15,453 nucleotides of DNA. Origin: DASQDN01 sp035630195 (GTDB lineage Bacteria; Acidobacteriota; Terriglobia; Bryobacterales; Bryobacteraceae). Shown one piece after another: positions 1 through 5,816 of this stretch (positions are counted from its first letter, which is position 1; each line of letters starts with the position of its first letter). The stretch spans positions 1 to 15,453 of the forward strand of contig DASQLD010000526.1 of NCBI GenBank assembly GCA_035630195.1. The letters are read 5' to 3'. The position numbers were made by a program, and so were the translations under genes. The notes beneath the pieces are model-generated. The model was not told the DNA's origin and made no database searches. It saw nothing but the letters and a program-made list of their open reading frames with translations.

Positions 1-182
1 AGGATACCTTCGCGGAGTTCATCATACTGCTCAGCATCTTCGCCCGGAAGCACAATTTGCTTTGACGTAAGGCCGTGGCGCATGGCGTTCTGCGAAGAAG
101 CCATCTTACCTGCGGCGGTGACGGGCCCGGTGGAATGAAGACTGTTCTGACGGTTGGCAAGTGCTTTAGCAGGCGATGACAT
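1..182 (-). CDS. Hypothetical protein, 'NAxxHGLTS' family (3' end outside window)
   Basis: Reading the minus strand from ATG at 182-180 gives an open frame of 60 codons that runs off the left edge. The N-terminus begins MSSPAKALANRQNSLHSTGP and continues with SSQNAMRHGLTS and LPGEDAEQYDELREG. This arrangement (N-R-x-N-A/S, STGP-T/V, GK-x-x-SSxNAxxHGLT, then LPGEDxxxY) is recalled as a small protein family found in many copies in Acidobacteriota and some Planctomycetes, annotated only as hypothetical. No enzymatic motif is visible. A good ribosome binding site, AAGGA, lies 7 nt before the ATG, which supports the start. A terminator hairpin sits immediately upstream, so the gene may be read through from MIOX/PolX or be subject to attenuation. 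Function unknown. The family call is from memory of pattern, not a search. Confidence 0.75.
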   Translation of the reverse strand, partial: MSSPAKALANRQNSLHSTGPVTAAGKMASSQNAMRHGLTSKQIVLPGEDAEQYDELREGI

Positions 183-189
183 TAATGGA

Positions 190-194
190 TCCTT
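190..194 (-). promoter_or_regulatory. Ribosome binding site of the left-edge gene
   Basis: AAGGA on the minus strand, 7 nt from the ATG at 182. It directly follows the T-rich tail of the terminator hairpin at 206-224, so terminator and ribosome binding site are physically joined. Confidence 0.6.
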
Positions 195-195
195 A

Positions 196-224
196 AAAAG
201 AAAATGGCCCCCAAACAGGGGGCC
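196..224 (-). terminator. Intrinsic terminator or attenuator, minus strand
   Basis: Positions 206-212 (GGCCCCC) and 218-224 (GGGGGCC) form a perfect 7-bp all-G/C stem around a 5-nt loop. On the minus strand the stem is followed by ATTTTCTTTTT, the U-rich tail expected of a rho-independent terminator. The plus strand has no T tract after the stem, so the direction is minus. It lies about 270 bp after the PolX-like stop codon and only 23 nt before the next minus-strand start codon. It could end the MIOX/PolX transcript or act as an attenuator in the leader of the small gene. Confidence 0.8.
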
Positions 225-495
225 TACTCGGATTGTAAGACGGGCTGACCGGACAGATGTTCGCCGGGACGTTCTGAATGCGTGTATGTGGTTTGTTTTC
301 AGCGAGTAAAATATCTTGGACTTGTGTGAATGCCTGCAGAACTTGGCTGGAATGGGGTTGACTTTGTCCCGTCGCGTCGTTCTTTGACGCATTGCCGTGG
401 GCTCGGAGTTTTAGGCAGAATTGAACGCGAGGAGAGCCGAGCTCATCTTTCAAACGTGCCTGGGCTAGGGCGACAGTGACCTTTCTTATGTGTAA

Positions 496-2136
496 TCACC
501 GCCGGATTGTCTTCTGAAACTCCGCCCGGCTCAAACAATTCAGCACGGATTGCCGCGTGATTCCCGCGCGACGGGCCTGATCGACACCGTATTGCAGGAA
601 TTCCATCTCACGAATGCTATGCGCATCTGTCGTGATCGCAATCATTACGCCCGCCTCCCGCACGATTCGCGCATACTCCGCCGAGACATCGAGCCTGTTC
701 GGGTTCGAGTTGATCTCGAAAAAGCAACCGTTCTTTCGGGCGTGTTCGACGATGCGCTCGATATCGATCTCGTAACCGCCGCGCTTCAGAAGCATACGTC
801 CGGTCGCGTGGCCGAGGATGTTGAAATAACGATTGTCCATGGCGCGCATGATTCGCTCCGTTTGCGCCGCTTTGCCGTGATTAAACCGCGAATGGATCGA
901 GCAAACGGTATAGTCGAGTTCACTCAAAAGTGAATCCGGGTAGTCGAGCGAGCCATCGACGAGAATGTCCACCTCTGCGGATTTCAGAATGCGTATTCCC
1001 GAGAGCGTGCCATTGATTTGATCAATTGCGCGAATCTGCGCCCACAAATCTCTTTCCGATACCCCACGAGCAATCGTCAAGCTTTGGGAGTGGTCGGTAA
1101 TGCCGAGGTACTCATACCCTTTGTCCTTCGCCGCCATCGCCATTGCTTCGATCGTGTTCGCGCCATCGCTTGAAGTCGAATGCGCATGAAGTTCGCCCCG
1201 AATATCCTGAACCGACACGAGCACAGGAAGGTGACCGCTTGCCGCGAGTTCTAGTTCGTCATTCCCCTCCCGTAGCTCTGGCGGAATGAACGCGAGTCCA
1301 GCTTTCTTGTAAGCGGCGGCTTCCGTAGGATAGTCGCCGGAAGGTCGGAGCTTCAGCAGATGGGCTTCAGAACCTGTCGCCAGAATTAATTCCGAACCCC
1401 AATTCTCCTGTTTCGCGATACACACACGCAGGAGAATGCCGGACGATAACCGGAATACAGCCGAGGTCGCGTCCGAGCTTAACAGCGGCGTCCGTCCGCC
1501 GTATTTTTCGAGCTTCGAAATCACCCCAGAGAAGTTGTCCGTCTCAATCAGAAACGAGAGTTCTCGAATGACCTCAACCCTGCGACGATACTCGCCCGCC
1601 ACCTCAGCCCGAAGGACTCCACACTTGTTCATCAGATATTTTGCAATTTCACCCGCGATGAGTTGTGCTTCAGGCAGTAGAATCGCCTCGGCCTCAGCAA
1701 GCGCCTGCTGAACGTGGTACGCCATCCTGCTACCCAACTTTTCCGCAATGGCGCCACTCTCCAGCTTTTCTTTCAGCTCAGGAACAGACGAGATATTGAG
1801 TTTCTTGTAGATACGAAGTACACGTCGCGGATCGAGCCGCGGGAACTGATTGATCGCCGCAACTTCGGGCGGCGCCTCAGTTCGAAGGGTCTCTAACTTC
1901 TTCAAAGCTCCAGTCAGAACGATCTCGCGAATAGCGCTGCTGATCGCACTGCCGATGCCGGCGTAAATCGTGAGATCCGCATCGTCGCGCACAAGTTCGT
2001 CGACACTTTCTGAAAGTGTCCTGATCGTCTTCGCGGCGCGCCGGTACGCCTTGACTTTGAACTTATTCTCTTTTTCCAGCGACAGGATCTGAGCGAGACT
2101 GGTGAGCCGGTCGGCGATCTCGGCGTTACTGAGCAC
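496..2136 (-). CDS. polX: PolX-family protein with intact PHP domain and degenerate polymerase domain
   Basis: A 546-residue protein built like bacterial DNA polymerase X. The N-terminal 8-kDa-type domain (residues 1-85) has NKFKVKAYRRAAKTI and a helix-hairpin-helix around YAGIGSAISSAI (58-69). A fingers/palm region (about 90-300) is followed by a PHP phosphoesterase domain (about 312-535). PHP metal ligands are all visible: H317 and H319 (LHAH), D348-H349 (TDH), E388 (AEVD), H415 (SIHS), H443 (GHATG), D504 and H506 (TDAH). Polymerase features are eroded. The usual GDxD becomes RELS (191-194), the third aspartate aligns near R237, and the segment after LKLR is about 20 residues shorter than usual. 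Family length is about 570-580. The expected activity is therefore a 3'-5' exonuclease or phosphoesterase without nucleotide transfer (inference). Start is GTG, 9 bp after the MIOX stop, with no strong Shine-Dalgarno, which suggests coupling. Confidence 0.9.
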   Translation of the reverse strand: MLSNAEIADRLTSLAQILSLEKENKFKVKAYRRAAKTIRTLSESVDELVRDDADLTIYAGIGSAISSAIREIVLTGALKKLETLRTEAPPEVAAINQFPRLDPRRVLRIYKKLNISSVPELKEKLESGAIAEKLGSRMAYHVQQALAEAEAILLPEAQLIAGEIAKYLMNKCGVLRAEVAGEYRRRVEVIRELSFLIETDNFSGVISKLEKYGGRTPLLSSDATSAVFRLSSGILLRVCIAKQENWGSELILATGSEAHLLKLRPSGDYPTEAAAYKKAGLAFIPPELREGNDELELAASGHLPVLVSVQDIRGELHAHSTSSDGANTIEAMAMAAKDKGYEYLGITDHSQSLTIARGVSERDLWAQIRAIDQINGTLSGIRILKSAEVDILVDGSLDYPDSLLSELDYTVCSIHSRFNHGKAAQTERIMRAMDNRYFNILGHATGRMLLKRGGYEIDIERIVEHARKNGCFFEINSNPNRLDVSAEYARIVREAGVMIAITTDAHSIREMEFLQYGVDQARRAGITRQSVLNCLSRAEFQKTIRR

Positions 2137-2145
2137 GCTATGGAT

Positions 2146-2982
2146 CTAGAACCGAACTTTCTCCGGGAAAAATTCTTTGATCAGGTCTTCGTAGTAAGGC
2201 CGGGCTTTCGCCACATCGACCTTCTCATCGCCCTTCGAGTACAAATCGTAAGGGTTGAACTTCTTCACCCACTCGAGCATTTCGCGATTGCGATCAGTCA
2301 GCAGGTAGTCGTACGCTCCCTCACGATGGATCGGATAGCAGGAGTGATAGCGAATCATGTACAACGCTTCTTCGGGAAGATAGTCCCGGCAAATCATGTA
2401 CATGTACTCATCATGACCCCAGGACAGGTCTACGTTCTCCAATCCGCAACCAGGCTCATAGACGCCGTACTTCGTCTGAAGCTTGGGAATCTTGGAATCC
2501 GGGTTCTCGCGGAAGAAGTCCGGGTACACGATCTTATCCGACCACGCGCATCCCACCGGGAACGTATCGCCGACCACAGCCCATTGCGGCTCGCCATAAA
2601 GGCAAAGGACTTTTCCTAGGTCGTGGATCAGGCCCACAAGTTGAAACCAGCGCGGATGCCCATCCCGACGGATCGCCTCAGCAGTTTGAAGATTATGCTC
2701 GATCTGTGAGAGATCGGTATCGGGATCGCTGTCATCAACCAGAGTATTGAGGTACTCCATCGCTTCCCAGATCCCCATTTGGCGGCGGTCAAGCGTTCCG
2801 TATTCCTGCCGTTTAGCAAGTGCGAAGTCGCGAGTCTGATGAGTATGGTTCAGCCGGTAAAACTCACGGACAACTGGCGGAGCGTTGTCATAAACACGAA
2901 ACTCTTCTTTTTCCTTGCCGGGCTGGTATCGATCGCTGACGAAATCATCCCAATCACTCAAAGCTGGTAACGGACCGCGCAT
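2146..2982 (-). CDS. miox: Inositol oxygenase (MIOX)
   Basis: A 278-residue, full-length match to myo-inositol oxygenase, which cleaves myo-inositol with O2 to D-glucuronate using a mixed-valence di-iron centre (HD-domain fold, cytosolic). Six ligands expected from animal MIOX are recognisable: H96 (IEHNLQT), H120-D121 (LIHDLGKV), H190 (SWGHDEYMY), H213 (IRYHS) and D246 (FNPYDLY). Other hallmark segments are present: DSDPDTD (84-90), GEPQWAVVGDTFPVGC (130-145), Lys124 after the HD pair, and RPYYEDLI near the C-terminus. The similarity to eukaryotic MIOX is striking and runs through the whole protein, so ancient exchange with eukaryotes is possible (inference). It is the first gene of a minus-strand unit with the PolX-like gene. 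No inositol transporter or glucuronate-pathway gene lies in the window. The ATG at 2982 lacks a Shine-Dalgarno and follows a -10-like hexamer at leaderless spacing. Confidence 0.96.
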   Translation of the reverse strand: MRGPLPALSDWDDFVSDRYQPGKEKEEFRVYDNAPPVVREFYRLNHTHQTRDFALAKRQEYGTLDRRQMGIWEAMEYLNTLVDDSDPDTDLSQIEHNLQTAEAIRRDGHPRWFQLVGLIHDLGKVLCLYGEPQWAVVGDTFPVGCAWSDKIVYPDFFRENPDSKIPKLQTKYGVYEPGCGLENVDLSWGHDEYMYMICRDYLPEEALYMIRYHSCYPIHREGAYDYLLTDRNREMLEWVKKFNPYDLYSKGDEKVDVAKARPYYEDLIKEFFPEKVRF

Positions 2983-3051
2983 GTCTTGATTCTACCCGTA
3001 AATTGGGGCGTAGCGTTACAAAGTTGTTACTTCGGATATCCTTGAGATTCG
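2983..3051. promoter_or_regulatory. Divergent intergenic region between the MIOX and DUF3616 units
   Basis: These 69 bp separate two divergently transcribed units, so promoters for both should lie here or overlap the coding starts. For the plus strand, GTTACA (3015-3020) and TATCCT (3037-3042) with a 16-bp spacer form a weak sigma-70-like pair; its start would fall almost at the ATG. An 8-bp perfect palindrome GGATATCC covers 3034-3041 and could be part of an operator, though at this length it may be chance. A weak GAG at 3044-3046 could serve as Shine-Dalgarno for the ATG at 3052. Confidence 0.4.
2989..2994 (-). promoter_or_regulatory. Candidate -10 element for MIOX (leaderless spacing)
   Basis: TAGAAT on the minus strand matches the TATAAT consensus at five of six positions, and its last T is followed by six bases (CAAGAC) and then the ATG. 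Transcription from such an element would begin at or next to the start codon. No matching -35 hexamer is evident at 16-18 bp. This is a by-eye assignment. Confidence 0.35.
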
Positions 3052-3945
3052 ATGCCGAAATACACCTGCGGTCCCGTACGAACCCACCATGGAGTACGGG
3101 ATGCGTCCGGCGCTGTCACCTACCGACGCGGCACCACCTTATTCCTCGTAGCGTCGGATGAGGACCAGGAGACCACCCACCTTCGTCTCTACGATACCGA
3201 GCAGGACGGCCCCCCGGTCCGCGAATTCGCAATCCCACACGATTTCCTGGGTGTTGACCCGAAAAATCCCGAAATCGACCTCGAAGCCGCAACATGGATG
3301 GGTTCGCGAATGTACTGGATCGGTTCCCATAGCCGAAGCAAGGATGGCGACTACCGGTCGAGCCGGCACAGACTGTTCGCAACGGAACTCCGTAAGGGAG
3401 TGCCGACACCAGTCGGGCGTGTCTATAAGACACTTGTTCAGGACCTCGGTCTGGACATAGATGTCCTCGCGCCGCCGAAGCTTGGCGGACTAAGTATCGA
3501 GGGCCTTACTGCAACACGCGAGCCCGGCGAATTACTGATCGGTGTACGCAGTCCGCTTATCTCGGACAAGGCGATCCTCATCCCTCTTCGTAATGCCGAT
3601 GAAGTCGTTCACCCGGGGGTCGAGGCCGAGTTCGGCACACCGATCCTCCTTGATCTCGCGGGCCACGGCATCCGCAGCATTGACTACTGGCCGGAGCGCG
3701 ATCAATATCTAATCGTCGCGGGTCCGGCGACAAAAAGCGCTGAGGATTTTCGCCTCTATCTTTGGGGCGGTTCTCGCGTCGAAGATCTGAAATTCGATTT
3801 CACAGGCTTGGGGCTCGGTCCCGCAGTGTCCCCCGAAGGCCTGCTGATCGAGCCGGCGTCAGAAACGGTGTGTCTCTTCTTCGATGAAGGAAACCGAAAG
3901 TCGCCGGGAGACTTCTTTCGTAGCGTGTCTATCCACGGTATATGA
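3052..3945 (+). CDS. DUF3616 domain protein
   Basis: A 297-residue protein matching the DUF3616 family over its whole length. Recognisable family segments are GVRDASGAV (14-22), LFLVASDEDQETTHLRLYD (30-48), EIDLEAATWMG (74-84), YWIGSHSRSKDG (88-99), RHRLFATEL (105-113), GGLSIEGLTAT (145-155), LLIGVRSPL (161-169), GIRSIDYW (206-213) and YLIVAGP (219-225). The pattern of strand-rich, acidic-residue segments suggests a beta-propeller-like fold (inference); the biochemical role of the family is unknown. No signal peptide is seen, so it is predicted cytoplasmic, unlike the rest of its unit. It is the first gene of the plus-strand unit. Its last codons (His-Gly-Ile-stop) lie inside the first of four 14-bp tandem repeats that join it to the next gene. 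The start at 3052 fits because the conserved domain begins only about 14 residues in. Confidence 0.85.
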   Translation: MPKYTCGPVRTHHGVRDASGAVTYRRGTTLFLVASDEDQETTHLRLYDTEQDGPPVREFAIPHDFLGVDPKNPEIDLEAATWMGSRMYWIGSHSRSKDGDYRSSRHRLFATELRKGVPTPVGRVYKTLVQDLGLDIDVLAPPKLGGLSIEGLTATREPGELLIGVRSPLISDKAILIPLRNADEVVHPGVEAEFGTPILLDLAGHGIRSIDYWPERDQYLIVAGPATKSAEDFRLYLWGGSRVEDLKFDFTGLGLGPAVSPEGLLIEPASETVCLFFDEGNRKSPGDFFRSVSIHGI

Positions 3946-3988
3946 GGCACGGTATCTGAGCCACGGTATCTGAGCCACGGTTTATGAA
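3933..3988 (+). repeat. Four tandem 14-bp repeats across a gene junction
   Basis: Four head-to-tail units lie at 3933-3946 (CCACGGTATATGAG), 3947-3960 (GCACGGTATCTGAG), 3961-3974 (CCACGGTATCTGAG) and 3975-3988 (CCACGGTTTATGAA). Unit 1 contains the TGA stop of the DUF3616 gene and unit 4 contains the ATG start of the propeller gene. Because 14 is not a multiple of three, the TGA triplets of units 1, 2 and 3 (3943, 3957, 3971) fall in three different frames. Unit 1 also carries an ATGA in which an ATG overlaps the stop; that ATG is in frame with the next gene but meets the TGA of unit 2 after five codons. The layout suggests slippage copies of an original ATGA overlap. Confidence 0.9.
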
Positions 3989-5816
3989 CAAACGTGCGCG
4001 AATCGTTCTGACCGCCATCTGTCTCGCAGGTGGCGTCTGGGCGGCTCTGACTTTGTGGCAGGCATCGCGCGCTATCGGTGGGGCCGAGCGGCAAACGGCG
4101 GCAGAAACTCAGTTCACATTCACCAACAAAGAACTTCGCGCTTTCGCAACCGGCGTTGAGCATATTGGCGCTCCCTCACAGTTTCACGATGCCGCCATAT
4201 ACAAGGGAAGGCTCTACGCGGCGGGACCCGGCGGTGTATTTGCCGATAGGGAGCAATTTCGCGTCGGTGATCTTTTGCCCCCTGCGCCCGTCACGAAAAT
4301 GGCCGTCGGAATAACATCCCAAGCGGCCGAACCCGAGTTATGGATCGGAACGGCTGGTGAGGGAATGCTCGCGTTCAACGGCTCGCGTTTTCGACACTTG
4401 CGACCCGCCGATGCGAAAGCTCGGAACATCACTTCGGTGCTGGCGCTCGGAGCCGGTCGAGTTCTCTTCGGCACGCAGAAAGCAGGCGTCCTTGTGTACG
4501 ATGGCAGGACTCTCAGCTACCTTCACGACAATCTACGTGAGCATCATGTCACCGCGCTTGTCGGCGATGACACCGACCTCTGGATAGGCACGATCCGTGG
4601 GTTGCTTCATCGGCGAGCTGGACAGGTCAATGAAATAGCCGGTCTGCCCGACAAGCACGTACTGTCCCTGACACGATCAACCGAAGGTCCTGTGTATGCC
4701 GGCACTGCTCTAGGGATTGCGGTCATTCGCAACGCAGCAGTGGAACGCGTCGTCGGGGATGGCCTTTTTGCCAAAGCTCTTTATTCGCGCGAGGGTCGGC
4801 TGTTCGCGGGAACTCTCGATCCTGGTATACACGATGTCCCGATCTCCGGTGGCCGCCCGCACTTCATCGAGACTGCGACGCCAGTAAACAAAATATTCGA
4901 GGTTGGCGGACAGCTTCTCGCCGCTTCTTCGCAGGGTATCTTTGAGGCTCGAACCGGAACCGACGTATTGGGGTCTGACAGCGCGGTCCTAGCCGATCGA
5001 AACGTCTCCGCGCTATCGGTGGATAGTCTGGGCCGGATCTGGGTGGGGTACTTCGATCGTGGTTTGGATATCCTCGAAGCCGATCTCTCGCGCGCAAAGC
5101 ATTTAGAAGATCAGCACCTCTTCTGCGTCAACCGTATCGTTCACTCCTCGACAACTGCAGTCGCGACGGCCAACGGGCTGGTGCTTTTCGATGCGACGGC
5201 ACAGAAACGCCAGGTGCTTGGACGTGACCAGGGGTTGATCTCGAACCATGTGACGGATGTAGTGTTCAAAGGCGATGAGATGATCGCCGCCACACCCTCC
5301 GGACTCTCCTTCATCGCGCCCGATGGGATTCGAAGTATATACGCGTTTCACGGTCTCATCAACAATCATGCCTATGCTCTAAGTGTGGCCAACAATCGAC
5401 TGCTGGCGGGAACGCTTGGCGGCTTATCGCTACTCGAAAGTGGCACTGTGCGGGTGAGCTACACGACCTCCAATTCGCCTCTCCGTCATAACTGGATTAC
5501 AGCGATTGCGACGTCGGGTTCTGACACATTTATCGGCACATACGGAGCAGGCGTCATACAGCTTCAACCAGACGGAAGTTGGCAGACGTTCTCCGACCTT
5601 GCGCCGTCCACGGAGATCAATCCGGGAGCAATGGCTGCGACCTCGACGAGGGTCTACGCAGGTACGCTCGGTAAAGGTCTCTTGCTGTACGATCGATCAG
5701 ACAATCGCTGGCACACAATTACGCAGGGACTTCCCAGCTTGAACGTGACCGCTGTCCATATCGCGAATCACCGCGTCTACGTCGGCACGGACAACGGATT
5801 GGTTCGCCTTCCATGA
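3984..5816 (+). CDS. Membrane-anchored double beta-propeller protein (two-component regulator propeller repeats), no kinase
   Basis: A 610-residue protein with a short basic N-terminus and one hydrophobic segment (about 7-27), probably a signal anchor placing the rest in the periplasm. The remainder is made of Reg_prop-like blades with the motif (L/V)-W/Y/F-x-GT-x-x-G-(V/L). Fourteen copies start near residues 77, 119, 160, 199, 237, 273, 311, 352, 392, 433, 473, 515, 557 and 598, a steady period of 36-42 residues. Fourteen blades fit two seven-bladed propellers, the architecture known for the periplasmic sensor of hybrid two-component systems. Here the chain stops right after blade 14 (VYVGTDNGLVRLP), with no Y_Y_Y domain, second membrane helix, kinase or regulator domain. 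It may bind a ligand or a partner protein. ATG at 3984 lies in the last 14-bp repeat; the only Shine-Dalgarno candidate is a weak GAG at 3972-3974. The stop overlaps the next start as ATGA. Confidence 0.85.
   Translation: MNKRARIVLTAICLAGGVWAALTLWQASRAIGGAERQTAAETQFTFTNKELRAFATGVEHIGAPSQFHDAAIYKGRLYAAGPGGVFADREQFRVGDLLPPAPVTKMAVGITSQAAEPELWIGTAGEGMLAFNGSRFRHLRPADAKARNITSVLALGAGRVLFGTQKAGVLVYDGRTLSYLHDNLREHHVTALVGDDTDLWIGTIRGLLHRRAGQVNEIAGLPDKHVLSLTRSTEGPVYAGTALGIAVIRNAAVERVVGDGLFAKALYSREGRLFAGTLDPGIHDVPISGGRPHFIETATPVNKIFEVGGQLLAASSQGIFEARTGTDVLGSDSAVLADRNVSALSVDSLGRIWVGYFDRGLDILEADLSRAKHLEDQHLFCVNRIVHSSTTAVATANGLVLFDATAQKRQVLGRDQGLISNHVTDVVFKGDEMIAATPSGLSFIAPDGIRSIYAFHGLINNHAYALSVANNRLLAGTLGGLSLLESGTVRVSYTTSNSPLRHNWITAIATSGSDTFIGTYGAGVIQLQPDGSWQTFSDLAPSTEINPGAMAATSTRVYAGTLGKGLLLYDRSDNRWHTITQGLPSLNVTAVHIANHRVYVGTDNGLVRLP

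Larger units (their letters stand above)
183..495. other. Intergenic stretch without a convincing gene
   Basis: The 313 bp between the PolX-like stop and the left-edge gene hold the terminator hairpin and an RBS, described separately. A minus-strand open frame of 86 codons (453-193) exists, but it needs a TTG start, shows no recognisable family and runs through the terminator stem. It is not called as a gene. No tRNA, repeat family or clear sigma-70 promoter was identified by eye. Confidence 0.6.

Noticed and set aside
193..453. Minus-strand open frame of 86 codons between the PolX-like gene and the left-edge gene
   Set aside because: It needs a TTG start, has no recognisable family or clear Shine-Dalgarno and runs through a terminator stem. 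It is kept only as a possible leader peptide in the findings.
2140..2619. Plus-strand open frame of 159 codons antisense to MIOX
   Set aside because: It lies wholly within a full-length, highly conserved MIOX gene and shows no family signature, so it is a shadow frame.
3034..3041. Palindrome GGATATCC as a transcription-factor operator
   Set aside because: It is only 8 bp, with no flanking symmetry and no second copy in the intergenic region. It is mentioned in the intergenic entry but not called as a site.
3939..3959. ATG at 3942 as the start of the propeller gene
   Set aside because: It is in frame with the gene but meets TGA at 3957-3959 after five codons, so the start must be the ATG at 3984.
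3933..3988. CRISPR-like array
   Set aside because: The 14-bp units are contiguous with no spacers and lie across a gene junction, so they are a simple tandem repeat.
5144..5160. A 17-bp exact match between 5144-5160 and 10997-11013 (CTCCTCGACAACTGCAG)
   Set aside because: Both copies lie in coding sequence for Ser-Ser-Thr-Thr-Ala in unrelated proteins, with no similarity on either side. This is most simply explained by codon bias and chance.
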